Source: HGM04593 sp045661225
Lineage (GTDB): Bacteria > Bacteroidota > Bacteroidia > Bacteroidales > Bacteroidaceae
Direction of reading: 5' to 3'
Length of the DNA stretch: 40,583 nt
Assembly: GCA_045661225.1 (NCBI GenBank)
Contig: JAZRFF010000005.1
Span: 1-40,583 of the forward strand
Position numbers and translations under genes: made by a program. Shown one piece after another: positions 32,208 to 40,488 of the stretch; the first letter of the stretch is position 1; each line of letters opens with the position of its first letter. The notes under the pieces were generated by a model, which saw only the letters and a program-made list of their open reading frames with translations, ran no database searches and had not been told where the DNA came from.

Positions 32208-33035
32208 TTAAAGGTCTAATGAGTAGCCAATGCCTATAGCGTGTGTGTTGGCCTCGGAACTGTCGGTTGAGTGCTCGAACAGATAATATAGCGATACGGA
32301 ATTATCCTTGTTTATGCTATAGTTCGTTCCTATGCGGTAGCGCATCTTGTCGCACCCTTTCCATTTGTCGAAACGTGTGTAAAGTTCGGCCGACGCAAAC
32401 GGTGTGAATTTGCATTTGGGAATGTCCCACTTTGCATTAAGGCGTGAGCGCAGGGTCAGATTGTTTTTTGGTTCTTTATATTCAGGCTCGGTCTTGTCGG
32501 TAAACTCCCACAACAGGTTTCCATTCTCGTCAAAGTCGGTTGCTTCCCAGCGGTACTTTGTTTCGTCTGTGTAGGCCGAATTTGTGCGGGTATACTGCAA
32601 ACGCTCGCGCAATGTGAACTCTACGCGGCCAATCTTCCACTCGCCGGCTACGGTTATGTGGAAACGGTGACGCTCGGTCCAATAGGCGTGGTCTATGTTG
32701 TAGTTGTAACCCAAGAATGCGTCATTGTCGTCAACGGCAATCTCTTTGATGTTTTTCTCGTCAAGATATTGGTTGTACATAAATATGTACCCGGCACTTG
32801 CGCGCAACCATTTTGTGAACTTGTATGTTGCACCAACGCCCGCCGAAGCTCGTTCAATATCGCCGAATCCGTCGGTGGTGCGCAGCTCGACTTCAAAGTC
32901 AAGCTTTAGTTTTTTGTTAATCTTCTTTGTGGCTTCGAATGTGCCCCAAACTCCAAAATCGTCTTTTTCCTGTGCATTTACACTCAGCAATGGCAACAAG
33001 CATAGCGTTGCCAGCAATAATAGTTGTTTCTTCAT
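32208..33035 (-). CDS. DUF2490-family outer-membrane protein
   Basis: A 275-residue protein with a signal peptide (about 1-21, MKKQLLLLATLCLLPLLSVNA). It is built almost entirely of alternating amphipathic strands such as KLDFEVELRT, ASAGVGATYKF, RHRFHITVAGEWKI and VEFTLRERLQYTRT, ending in a C-terminal aromatic-poor strand (AIGIGYSLDL). This is the layout of DUF2490 beta-barrels. The function is unknown. It lies between the DUF4956 gene (6 bases upstream) and the sorting-tail protein gene (10 bases downstream), so it is likely the outer-membrane part of the operon. Confidence 0.8.
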   Translation of the reverse strand: MKKQLLLLATLCLLPLLSVNAQEKDDFGVWGTFEATKKINKKLKLDFEVELRTTDGFGDIERASAGVGATYKFTKWLRASAGYIFMYNQYLDEKNIKEIAVDDNDAFLGYNYNIDHAYWTERHRFHITVAGEWKIGRVEFTLRERLQYTRTNSAYTDETKYRWEATDFDENGNLLWEFTDKTEPEYKEPKNNLTLRSRLNAKWDIPKCKFTPFASAELYTRFDKWKGCDKMRYRIGTNYSINKDNSVSLYYLFEHSTDSSEANTHAIGIGYSLDL

Positions 33036-33041
33036 TAGTCG

Positions 33042-33929
33042 TTAGTCTTTTAGTTTATACTCGTCTACCGGTGTCTTCAGGGTTGTGTCGACCGAATTGT
33101 TCGCAGCATTGCTCTTGTAGTACATTTTTACAATAGCAGCGTCTTTTAAAAAGTCGATACTCCCAACCTCGACCTTTTCGATATTTAATCCGGTGCGTTT
33201 TTTAAGGTCGGCAATAAGTTCGTCACGCTTGTCGGGCGTTATTAAGTTTATGTTGTCGTACTTTATTACTTTGTACGAATAATGGCTTATGAGCAACTTG
33301 CTTTCACATATCCATATTGACAGTATGAATAAAATGTTGATAATGATAACCTCGCCATAGCTCAGTTCGCTGACTATCAGTCCGTTGATGGCACTTAAGG
33401 CGATGATGATAAACAGGTAGGTCATCTCTCTTATGGCTACCTGTTCGGTGCGGTAGCGTATGATGCTGAATATGGCAAAAAGTCCGAGTGCAATACCTGC
33501 CTTCAATTTCACGTCGCCAAGGACGTAAATAAGCATAAAAGTGCTTATGGCAATGAGTATATATGTGAAGAAAAACTCACCGCGTTTGCATTTTGGGTAG
33601 TAGAATCCGCGTACAACAATCATTATCGCAATGAGGTTTATTACAAAGGCGAGCAACAGGTCTTTAACGTGTGGAATGTCAATAAATTTGTTACTCTGTC
33701 TTTTCTCTTTTACCGAAACAGACATCTTTACATTGTCATCATCGTCAAAATCGAATCCGGCAATGTTCTGCATTGCGCCTGTTGTTTCATCGGGGGTGTA
33801 TGCCGGTGTTGTTACATCACTTGCTGAAATTAGAACAACGTCGGTCTGTCCCTGTTGCGGAGCTGCGCTCTCTTGTGCCTGTGCAAACATCGTCAGGCAG
33901 AATAGTAGTAGTGTAGTTACAAGTTTCAT
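33042..33929 (-). CDS. DUF4956 membrane protein with exported N-terminal extension
   Basis: A 295-residue inner-membrane protein of unknown function. It has a signal-like N-terminus (about 1-19), then about 60 polar residues with an acidic run (FDFDDDDN). Four or so hydrophobic segments follow between about 88 and 210, and a cytoplasmic-looking C-terminal domain (about 215-295) contains ELIADLKKRTGLNIEKVEVGSIDFLKD. The segment GLFAIFSIIRYRTEQVAIREMTYLF is the hallmark of DUF4956. Genes of this family commonly sit beside VTC-domain genes, as here, where it follows 8 bases after one. The long exported N-terminal stretch seems unusual for the family. Confidence 0.85.
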   Translation of the reverse strand: MKLVTTLLLFCLTMFAQAQESAAPQQGQTDVVLISASDVTTPAYTPDETTGAMQNIAGFDFDDDDNVKMSVSVKEKRQSNKFIDIPHVKDLLLAFVINLIAIMIVVRGFYYPKCKRGEFFFTYILIAISTFMLIYVLGDVKLKAGIALGLFAIFSIIRYRTEQVAIREMTYLFIIIALSAINGLIVSELSYGEVIIINILFILSIWICESKLLISHYSYKVIKYDNINLITPDKRDELIADLKKRTGLNIEKVEVGSIDFLKDAAIVKMYYKSNAANNSVDTTLKTPVDEYKLKD

Positions 33930-33937
33930 TGTGGTAT

Positions 33938-34702
33938 TTATTGTTTTTCCATTTTTTCAATCATTCTCAGTCTCTCTTTGAAGTTATTGCGCCTGAGGTC
34001 TTTGTTTGTAAGCGCACTGCCTATGCAGTATTTGCTGAATCCTGAACGCTTGATGCGTGTCTCGCGCAGCAATTCAAGAGCCGGCGAAGGTACGTTGCCG
34101 TCGCGCTTAAGCTCTATTATGGCCACTTTCTGGAGCGCATCGCGTCCGTCGCTTTTTAAATGATGAAACCTTAGGTTGAAGTCTATTGTGAGTCGCTCGG
34201 TTTTTGCATAGTTTACCAACGTTATTCGGTTGAACCAGTTTTCAATGACCGGTGTAACTTCGTTAATGGTGTACCAGGCATACTGTGCAAGGAAAGGAAC
34301 AACGCGCTCTTGCTCCTGTGCTAATGTCTCTATCGCTTGTACCGGAATGCGTTTTTTCTTTGTGCGTCCGTGGTTGTTCTTGTTCTTGACCTCAAGGAAC
34401 GTGTCGCCGTTGTCTACGTATGTCCGCACTCTGATTTTCTCCCTGACACACCGTCTTGCGTGGTGCATATTGTACATTTCGTAGTCTTCGGTGTCGAAAT
34501 ATGTTGTGTGGTAGCTTGCGATTCGGTTATTGTCAATCTCCTGAATATAATACTTGCCTTTTACAGCTATGAGAAACGCACACAACTGCTCCAGGGTGGC
34601 TACAAACTTGGTATCCGTCCTGTTCATCAGTTTAATGCCGGCCATCTCCTTGAGTGTGATGGGGGGCAAGGCTTGGGCTTTTTCTACTATGGCCTTATTC
34701 AT
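33938..34702 (-). CDS. VTC-domain (polyphosphate polymerase-like) protein
   Basis: A 254-residue soluble protein with the VTC domain, a triphosphate-tunnel fold related to the catalytic domain of the yeast polyphosphate polymerase Vtc4. The tunnel residues show as KLMNRTDTKF (24-33), REKIRVRTY, DTFLEVKNKNNHGRTKKKR, and IIELKRDG toward the C-terminus, followed by SGFSKYCIG. The start at 34702 (MNKAIVEKAQ) is an ATG; a TTG three codons earlier is less likely. It leads an operon with DUF4956, DUF2490, a small secreted protein and a Cthe_2159-type protein. Whether bacterial members make polyphosphate is not established, so the reaction is left open. Confidence 0.88.
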   Translation of the reverse strand: MNKAIVEKAQALPPITLKEMAGIKLMNRTDTKFVATLEQLCAFLIAVKGKYYIQEIDNNRIASYHTTYFDTEDYEMYNMHHARRCVREKIRVRTYVDNGDTFLEVKNKNNHGRTKKKRIPVQAIETLAQEQERVVPFLAQYAWYTINEVTPVIENWFNRITLVNYAKTERLTIDFNLRFHHLKSDGRDALQKVAIIELKRDGNVPSPALELLRETRIKRSGFSKYCIGSALTNKDLRRNNFKERLRMIEKMEKQ

Positions 34703-34708
34703 TAAGTG

Positions 34709-34716
34709 CAAATATA
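34709..34716 (-). promoter_or_regulatory. Predicted -7 box for the VTC operon
   Basis: TATATTTG on the minus strand is a perfect TAnnTTTG match, only 6 bases from the VTC start codon. The upstream box is imperfect (TTTC at 18 bases). If used, the mRNA would be leaderless or nearly so. Confidence 0.5.
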
Positions 34717-34801
34717 GTTAAAAGTTTTATAAATGAAACTTTTTGCAGTTTTTTTTGAAAGATTGCGACTTGTTGCAGCGCTTTATGATACAGTGTCAAA
34801 G

Positions 34802-34833
34802 TTTGCAGAATAGCAGGGAATTGTGTATCTTCG
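34802..34833 (+). promoter_or_regulatory. Predicted promoter for the HD-domain gene
   Basis: TTTG at 34802-34805, a 20-base spacer and TATCTTCG at 34826-34833. The start would be near 34840, about 20 bases before the ATG at 34861. Confidence 0.75.
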
Positions 34834-34860
34834 CTTGTGATATAAATCTGTTTGTTGATT

Positions 34861-35406
34861 ATGAAAATAGATGTAAAAGCTGTTATAGAGCGTTATTATT
34901 CCGAGGAAAATGAGTTGAAAAATATTTACATTGTTCACGCGAATGCTGTAGCGGAACTTGCATTGTCAATGGCGCGCAAACACCCTGAATTAAAAGTCGA
35001 TGAGGGGTTTGTCTATGAAGCTGCTATGCTGCACGACATAGGCATATTTCTTACCGATGCGCCTCGTATATATTGTTACGGTAAAGAGCCTTATCTCTGT
35101 CACGGATACTTGGGCGCAGAACTTTTACGCTCGCTGGGGCTTGAACGGCACGCGCGTGTGTGCGAGCGTCACACCGGCACCGGTCTTACAAAAGAGGCTA
35201 TCCTTGCAAACGGTTGGAATCTTCCGGTAAAAGATTTTGTCCCCGAGACAATAGAAGAGCAACTTATTTGCTTTGCCGATAAGTTCTACTCAAAGACTAA
35301 ATTTTTGCGTACACCACGTACACTGGAGCAGGTTGTGGATAGTATGAAAAAGATTTCTGATGAATCGGCCGAAAAAATAAAAAAATGGGCCGAAATGTTT
35401 ATGTGA
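34861..35406 (+). CDS. HD-domain phosphohydrolase-like protein
   Basis: A 181-residue cytoplasmic protein with a metal-dependent HD domain: His26 in IVHANAV, His58-Asp59 in AAMLHDIGIF, then conserved histidines in CHGYLGAELL and CERHTGTGLT and a late aspartate in CFADKFYSK. This pattern is typical of small HD phosphohydrolases acting on nucleotides or phosphate esters, but the substrate cannot be read. The ATG at 34861 is preferred over a TTG at 34852. It stands between its own promoter and the LptD-like gene, 113 bases downstream, and may be cotranscribed with it. Confidence 0.85.
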   Translation: MKIDVKAVIERYYSEENELKNIYIVHANAVAELALSMARKHPELKVDEGFVYEAAMLHDIGIFLTDAPRIYCYGKEPYLCHGYLGAELLRSLGLERHARVCERHTGTGLTKEAILANGWNLPVKDFVPETIEEQLICFADKFYSKTKFLRTPRTLEQVVDSMKKISDESAEKIKKWAEMFM

Positions 35407-35483
35407 TATTGCTTATTAGTATAAATAAATATTTATTTAGTGCTTTTTTATCTTAAAATTAAAGAATACTCCTTTTTATTTAG

Positions 35484-35491
35484 TAATTTTG
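35484..35491 (+). promoter_or_regulatory. Possible -7 box for the LptD-like gene
   Basis: TAATTTTG matches TAnnTTTG, 28 bases before the start codon. No TTG is seen at the usual spacing, so it is a half match. Confidence 0.4.
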
Positions 35492-35519
35492 TCACTCGTT
35501 TTTGAGGGCATTGCATAGA

Positions 35520-38255
35520 ATGAAGCGGAATTTGTTTAAGACTCTTTTTGTTGTATTATTGTTGGCGGTGGTTGCTTGGACAATGCCGTCCGCTGCTTCT
35601 GTGTACGTGCAAAATGTTGTCGGAGAGACTGTTGCGCCTGATTCTCTAAGTCAAAAAGTGGACGCTGTACCCGATTCGGTCTCAAAAAAAGAACCGAAAA
35701 AAGATGCTATCGATGCGCCGGTCTTCTATGAGTCGAGCGACTCGATGGTGTGGTCGCGTAGCGGAAATGCTTTTCTGTATGGTGAAAGTAAGGTGCGATA
35801 CGATAAAATAGAACTTACGGCAAATGTTATCAAAATGAATCTCGACAGCAGTGTGGTGCACGCTTCGGGAACTATTGATACAACCGGCCTTGTAACCGGC
35901 CTGCCTATATTCAAAGACGGTGGAACGCCTTATGAGTCGGACAGAATGAGCTACAACTTCAAGACAAAGAAGGGTTACATAAATAACGTCTATACCCAAC
36001 AAGGCGAGGGCTTCTTGATGGGTGGAAAGGCTAAGAAGGATTCTACCGGAATTTTTTACTCTCAAGACGGAAAATATACTACTTGTGATGCCGACCACCC
36101 TCACTTCTACATAAGGCTTACGCGTGCCAAAGTGCGTCCCAAGAAAGATGTTGTTTCGGGTCCTCTGTATCTTGTTGTCGAAGATGTGCCGTTGCCGTTG
36201 GCGTTGCCTTTCGGCTATTTCCCGTTTACAAGCAGTTATTCTTCGGGTATTATAATGCCTACCTTCGGCGATGAGACTGAGCGTGGCTTTTATCTGCGCA
36301 ACGGCGGATACTATTTCGCGATAAGTGACAAAATAGACCTGCGTCTCACCGGCGAGATTTTTACAAAAGGTTCGTGGGGTGTGGGTGCAGCTTCTTCCTA
36401 TGCCAAACGCTATCGTTTTTCGGGCAGTTTCGATTTCAGCTACCTTGTAACCAAGCGTGGCGAGCGTGGCTTGCCCGACTATTCGGTAGGTAAGAATTTC
36501 CGCCTGCAATGGAGCCATCGTCAGGACGCAAAGGCGCGTCCCAACAGTAACTTTTCGGCGAGCGTGAATTTTGCAACGTCGAGTTATGAGCGTGCCAATC
36601 TGAGCAGCCTCTATAATCCAGCACTAAGTTCACAGAGTGTGCGTACATCGAGTGTCAGTTATTCGCGTAGCTTCCCAAGCATAGGCCTGACACTCTCGAC
36701 CTCAATGAATGTATCGCAGAATGTGCAAGATTCTACCCTTTCGCTGACCTTGCCCAGCCTTAATGTGTCGCTTGCGAAACTATATCCATTCAAGCGCAAA
36801 AGACGTGCCGGCGATGAACGATGGTACGAGAAAATCTCGCTCTCTTATTCGGGACAGATGAGTAACAGCATAAGCACGAAGGAGGATAAAATCCTAAAAT
36901 CGAATATTGTCAAGGACTGGAAAAATGGCTTTAAGCATAATATTCCCATAAGTGCGACATTCCAGTTGTTTGGCTTTATAAACGTTACCCCGAATTTCAA
37001 CTACACCGAGCGTTGGTACTTTAAAAAAGTGAATCAGGAGTGGGACTACGCAACCAACAGCGTTGCCCGCGACACAGTCTACGGCTTTCATCGTGTGTAC
37101 AACTATAATATGTCATTGTCGGCAAATACAACATTATATGGTTTTTATCAGCCGGCGGGCTTCTTGAAAAAAAGCAGGGTACACACAGTGCGCCACGTCT
37201 TTAAGCCTTCAATATCATTCTCGTATGCACCGGACTTCGGCGCGGCACGCTACGGTTACTACGACACATACGTATATACCGACGAAGATGGCGAGGCTCG
37301 TACAGTCGAATATTCTCCTTATCAGGGCAATCTTTACGGAATACCATCGAAGGGCGAGACAGGAAGCGTTTCGTTGAGCGTAAGCAATAATCTTGAAATG
37401 AAGTGGCGCACAAAGAACGATTCTCTCAAGAAAATAAGCCTTATTGACGAGATTGGAGCCTCGATATCCTATAATCTTGCGGCAAAAACCCGTCCTTGGA
37501 GTAACCTTTCTACACGCTTGCGCTTGAAATTGACAAAAAGCTATACATTTAGTTTTAACGCAACCTGGGCTACGTATGCCTATGCCTTTAATGACCGCGG
37601 ACAAGTAATCGTGGGCGAAAGGACTGAATGGTCTTACGGACGTTTCGGCCGTTTTCAGGGTATGAGCCAGAATTTGTCTTACACGTTCAATAATAAAACT
37701 ATAGACCGAATAGTAAATTGGTTTAAAGGCGGCGATAAAGATGGTGACGACAAGGAGAAACCCGACAGGGAAATTCCCGATAATGCCGATGAGGCTCTTG
37801 AGGCTGATGCAGGTGGCTCGCTCAAAGAGTCGAAGAGCAAAAAGCCCAATGAGGCTGCTGTTGACAAAGATGGTTATATGCCATTCAAGCTGCCCTGGAA
37901 CGTGACATTCTCCTATGGTATTTCGATGGCTGAAAATACAGCGGCGAAGATTGATATAAAGACTATGCGTTACCCCTATAAATTCACTCAGAACTTGAAT
38001 ATATCGGGTAATATAGGAATCTCCGACAATTGGCGCATAAACTTTACTTCGGGTTATAACTTTGAGTATAAGAAATTGACCACCACTACGCTGAACATTT
38101 ATCGCGACCTTCATTGCTTTGAAATGTCGTGCGGAATAGTGCTTGCTCCTTATACTTCGTTTAATTTTAGTTTCCGCGCTACGGCACAGTTGCTTGCCGA
38201 TGCGTTAAAGTGGGATAAACGAAGCAGTATTAGTAGTAATGTCGAATGGTATTGA
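35520..38255 (+). CDS. LptD-like LPS-assembly outer-membrane protein
   Basis: Probably inserts lipopolysaccharide into the outer leaflet of the outer membrane. The 911-residue product has an N-terminal signal (about 5-30, LFKTLFVVLLLAVVAWT). A periplasmic OstA/LptA-like beta-jellyroll follows at about 60-190: SGNAFLYGESKVRYDKIELTANVIKMN, GLPIFKDGGTPYESDRMSYNFKTKKGYINNV and DGKYTTCDADHPHFY. Then comes a long beta-barrel from about 215, beginning LPLALPFGYFPFTSSYSSGIIMPTFGDE and ending in aromatic strands through VEWY. An acidic, lysine-rich low-complexity loop lies near 740-780. The ATG at 35520 is chosen over a TTG at 35502. Bacteroidetes LptD proteins diverge strongly from E. coli, so the call rests on domain order. 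Confidence 0.85.
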   Translation: MKRNLFKTLFVVLLLAVVAWTMPSAASVYVQNVVGETVAPDSLSQKVDAVPDSVSKKEPKKDAIDAPVFYESSDSMVWSRSGNAFLYGESKVRYDKIELTANVIKMNLDSSVVHASGTIDTTGLVTGLPIFKDGGTPYESDRMSYNFKTKKGYINNVYTQQGEGFLMGGKAKKDSTGIFYSQDGKYTTCDADHPHFYIRLTRAKVRPKKDVVSGPLYLVVEDVPLPLALPFGYFPFTSSYSSGIIMPTFGDETERGFYLRNGGYYFAISDKIDLRLTGEIFTKGSWGVGAASSYAKRYRFSGSFDFSYLVTKRGERGLPDYSVGKNFRLQWSHRQDAKARPNSNFSASVNFATSSYERANLSSLYNPALSSQSVRTSSVSYSRSFPSIGLTLSTSMNVSQNVQDSTLSLTLPSLNVSLAKLYPFKRKRRAGDERWYEKISLSYSGQMSNSISTKEDKILKSNIVKDWKNGFKHNIPISATFQLFGFINVTPNFNYTERWYFKKVNQEWDYATNSVARDTVYGFHRVYNYNMSLSANTTLYGFYQPAGFLKKSRVHTVRHVFKPSISFSYAPDFGAARYGYYDTYVYTDEDGEARTVEYSPYQGNLYGIPSKGETGSVSLSVSNNLEMKWRTKNDSLKKISLIDEIGASISYNLAAKTRPWSNLSTRLRLKLTKSYTFSFNATWATYAYAFNDRGQVIVGERTEWSYGRFGRFQGMSQNLSYTFNNKTIDRIVNWFKGGDKDGDDKEKPDREIPDNADEALEADAGGSLKESKSKKPNEAAVDKDGYMPFKLPWNVTFSYGISMAENTAAKIDIKTMRYPYKFTQNLNISGNIGISDNWRINFTSGYNFEYKKLTTTTLNIYRDLHCFEMSCGIVLAPYTSFNFSFRATAQLLADALKWDKRSSISSNVEWY

Positions 38256-38256
38256 T

Positions 38257-38287
38257 AACAAAAAAACAGCATTGCTGTTTTTTTGTT
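38257..38287. terminator. Bidirectional terminator between the LptD-like gene and ung
   Basis: AACAAAAAAACAGC and GCTGTTTTTTTGTT pair around a 3-base loop. It fills almost the whole 33-base gap between two convergent genes and can serve both. Confidence 0.88.
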
Positions 38288-38288
38288 C

Positions 38289-38954
38289 TTACCATACAAT
38301 CTCCTCTTTTCCGTGTGCTGCAAGGTATTTGTTTGCGGTGCTAAAATGGTGGTTGCCGAAGAATCCTTGGTAGGCCGATAGTGGCGAGGGGTGCGGCGAT
38401 GTAAGCACAAGATGTTTATCGCGGTCTATGAATGCACCTTTTTTCTGTGCGTAGCTTCCCCATAGAATGAATACAATATTCTCACGACGCTTGGCAAGTT
38501 CGCGTATTGCGGCATCGGTGAATTCTTCCCAGCCTCGTTTCTGGTGTGAACCGGCTTGCGATGCGCGTACTGTAAGTGTTGCGTTCAGCAGAAGCACTCC
38601 TTGGTCGCTCCAACGGGTAAGGTCGCCGTCGCTTGGAACAGGGGTGCCAAGGTCATTCTCAATCTCTTTGAAGATATTAAGCAGTGACGGAGGAAAAGGT
38701 ATTCCTTTGTTTACCGAGAAACAGAGGCCGTTAGCCTGCCCTGCGCCGTGGTAGGGGTCCTGTCCCAATATGACAACCTTTACTTTGTCGAATGGACAGT
38801 GGTCAAATGCATTGAAAATCAGTTTGGCCGGCGGGTAGATGGGGGTTGCTGCGGTGTACTCTTCCTTGACAAATTCTGTCAAGCGTTTAAAGTACTCCTT
38901 TTCGAACTCTTCTTTTAGTACGCTCTTCCAACTGCTGTCTATTCTTACGTCCAT
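38289..38954 (-). CDS. ung: Uracil-DNA glycosylase
   Basis: Removes uracil from DNA as the first step of base excision repair. The 221-residue product has all family-1 motifs: the water-activating GQDPYHG (64-70, catalytic Asp66), the uracil-pocket segment GLCFSV, LLLNATLTV near 121-129, and the minor-groove loop SPHPSPLSAYQGFFG with His188. Length is normal and no signal peptide is present. asnA lies 79 bases upstream on the same strand, so cotranscription is possible. Confidence 0.97.
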   Translation of the reverse strand: MDVRIDSSWKSVLKEEFEKEYFKRLTEFVKEEYTAATPIYPPAKLIFNAFDHCPFDKVKVVILGQDPYHGAGQANGLCFSVNKGIPFPPSLLNIFKEIENDLGTPVPSDGDLTRWSDQGVLLLNATLTVRASQAGSHQKRGWEEFTDAAIRELAKRRENIVFILWGSYAQKKGAFIDRDKHLVLTSPHPSPLSAYQGFFGNHHFSTANKYLAAHGKEEIVW

Positions 38955-39033
38955 AATTAGAGGCTGTTAAAATTGGCTTCAAAATATTATTTGCATTATT
39001 CGCGAAGCGATTGATATGAACTTAGGCTGCTTC

Positions 39034-40071
39034 TTATATAAGAGGTATGTTCATTGCCTTGCATTGCTCGCGCATCTCTGTAGGCCATATGCTTGATTGA
39101 ATTTCGCCGATGTGGGCTTTTTTGAGCAGTAGCATACAAAGGCGTGATTGGCCTATACCGCCTCCGATACTCAACGGCAGAGAGTCTTCAAGCAATCGAC
39201 GGTGGAAATAGAGTTGTTTGCGCTCCTCTTTCCCGGACTCTTTAAGTTGCTTTAACAATGCTTCCTTGTCGACGCGTATTCCCATTGATGAAAGTTCTAC
39301 AGCTTTTCCAAGCAGGTCGCTCCATATTAGCAGGTCGCCGTTGAGTCCGTTAAAGCCTTCTTCGTTAAGGGTGCTGTAGTCGTCGTAGTCGGGTGCGCGG
39401 TTGTCGTGCGGTATCCCGTCGCCTAACTTTTCGCCTATGCCGATGATAAATACGGCTCCGTGCTCCTTTGTAAAGCGCTCCTCGCGTTCTTTTGCGCTTA
39501 GTTCGGGGTAGAGCCGGCGCAGTTCTTCGCTGTGTATGAAAGTGATCTTTTCGGGTAGTTCCGGTTTAAGTTGGGGGTAGTTCTCGCTTAATGTAAATTC
39601 GGTGTGTAGTATTGCCGAATATATGTCGTTTACAATTTTCTTTAGAAACTCAATGGTACGCTCGTTGTCGGATATTACACGTTCCCAGTCCCATTGGTCG
39701 ACATACAATGAGTGAAGGTTGTCCAGTTCTTCGTGTGCGCGTATCGCGTTCATATCGGTGTATATGCCGTATCCTTGTGCAATGTTGTAGTCGGCAAGTG
39801 TAACACGTTTCCATTTTGCAAGTGAATGTACAACCTCGGCTGTTGCACCGTTCATATCCTGAATGGGGAAACTTACTGCATTTTCATAGCCGTTAAGGTC
39901 GTCGTTGAGGCCGGTGCCTTGCAGTACGAACAATGGCGCTGTTACGCGTCGCAGACGCAGAGTCGATGATAGATTGAGCTGAAAAACCTCTTTTATCTGC
40001 TTGATTGCCAACTCTGTCTGTTTGAGGTCGAGTAGGGGCTTGTATTCCGATGTTAATTGGTATAACTTCAT
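39034..40071 (-). CDS. asnA: Aspartate--ammonia ligase (asparagine synthetase A)
   Basis: Makes asparagine from aspartate, ammonia and ATP. The 345-residue product is slightly longer than the 330-residue E. coli enzyme. It shows the class II synthetase-like fold motifs, including LRLRRVTAPLFVLQGTGLNDDLNG, AEVVHSLAKWKR, GIYTDMNAIR, VDQWDWE and the C-terminal GGGIGQSRLCMLLL. It uses ammonia, unlike the glutamine-dependent AsnB. The ATG at 40071 is chosen because a good promoter lies just upstream at 40128-40158; an upstream start at 40158 would fall inside it. Confidence 0.96.
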   Translation of the reverse strand: MKLYQLTSEYKPLLDLKQTELAIKQIKEVFQLNLSSTLRLRRVTAPLFVLQGTGLNDDLNGYENAVSFPIQDMNGATAEVVHSLAKWKRVTLADYNIAQGYGIYTDMNAIRAHEELDNLHSLYVDQWDWERVISDNERTIEFLKKIVNDIYSAILHTEFTLSENYPQLKPELPEKITFIHSEELRRLYPELSAKEREERFTKEHGAVFIIGIGEKLGDGIPHDNRAPDYDDYSTLNEEGFNGLNGDLLIWSDLLGKAVELSSMGIRVDKEALLKQLKESGKEERKQLYFHRRLLEDSLPLSIGGGIGQSRLCMLLLKKAHIGEIQSSIWPTEMREQCKAMNIPLI

Positions 40072-40127
40072 ATGTATTCTTTGACAATTTGTCGTTTTTG
40101 TTCTGTGATTTTCTTGCAAAAGTCTCG

Positions 40128-40158
40128 CAAATATAGATAGTTTAAAAACAATATGCAA
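40128..40158 (-). promoter_or_regulatory. Predicted promoter for asnA
   Basis: On the minus strand TTG (40158-40156), a 20-base spacer and TATATTTG (40135-40128), a full match to consensus. The start would be near 40121, about 50 bases before the ATG at 40071. Confidence 0.75.
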
Positions 40159-40284
40159 CTAAAGTGCTCTTTCTTTTATACTTTAGGTTATAAAAACGTT
40201 TGATGTTTCCTCTTGAGTGAATTTGTGAGTGGTGGAAAGTGTTATTTTTGTCAATATTACTGCTCTTTTCTCATTTTAAATTAG

Positions 40285-40292
40285 TATCTTCG
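40285..40292 (+). promoter_or_regulatory. Possible -7 box for the tRNA gene
   Basis: TATCTTCG, one base from TAnnTTTG, 17 bases before the tRNA. No clear TTG at the usual distance. A second candidate (TATTTTTG at 40243-40250) lies further upstream. Confidence 0.4.
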
Positions 40293-40309
40293 CGGTGGAA
40301 AAATATCAG

Positions 40310-40383
40310 GGTTCCGTAGCTTAGCTGAATAGAGCGTCAGATTCCGGTTCTGAAGGTCGTGGGTTTGAATCCCACCGGAATCA
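40310..40383 (+). tRNA. tRNA-Arg (anticodon CCG)
   Basis: A complete 74-base cloverleaf. The acceptor is GGTTCCG with CGGAATC (one G-T pair) and discriminator A. The D arm is GCTT/GAGC, the anticodon stem TCAGA/TCTGA with loop TTCCGGT (anticodon CCG, reading CGG), the variable loop 5 bases, and the T stem GTGGG/CCCAC with loop TTTGAAT. CCA is not encoded. An IS-like element begins 64 bases downstream; the 64 bases between show nothing else I can name. Confidence 0.95.
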
Positions 40384-40447
40384 CAAAATGGTGTGGCTTG
40401 CAGTGCTTGCGATGCTGTTACCAACAAAAAAACAAGGCAATCTGAAG

Positions 40448-40482
40448 TGAACCCCAAAGTTTGGACAAAAAACTTTGGGGTT
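40448..40482 (+). repeat. Palindromic hairpin at right IS end
   Basis: AACCCCAAAGTTT and AAACTTTGGGGTT form a perfect stem with a 7-base loop just before the OrfA start codon. It has the same position and size as the left-edge hairpin but a different arm sequence. Confidence 0.6.
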
Positions 40483-40488
40483 TATTTT

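Noticed and set aside
35682..36518. Minus-strand frame opposite the LptD-like gene
   Set aside because: Shadow of a real gene in codon-biased DNA; no promoter, no motif.
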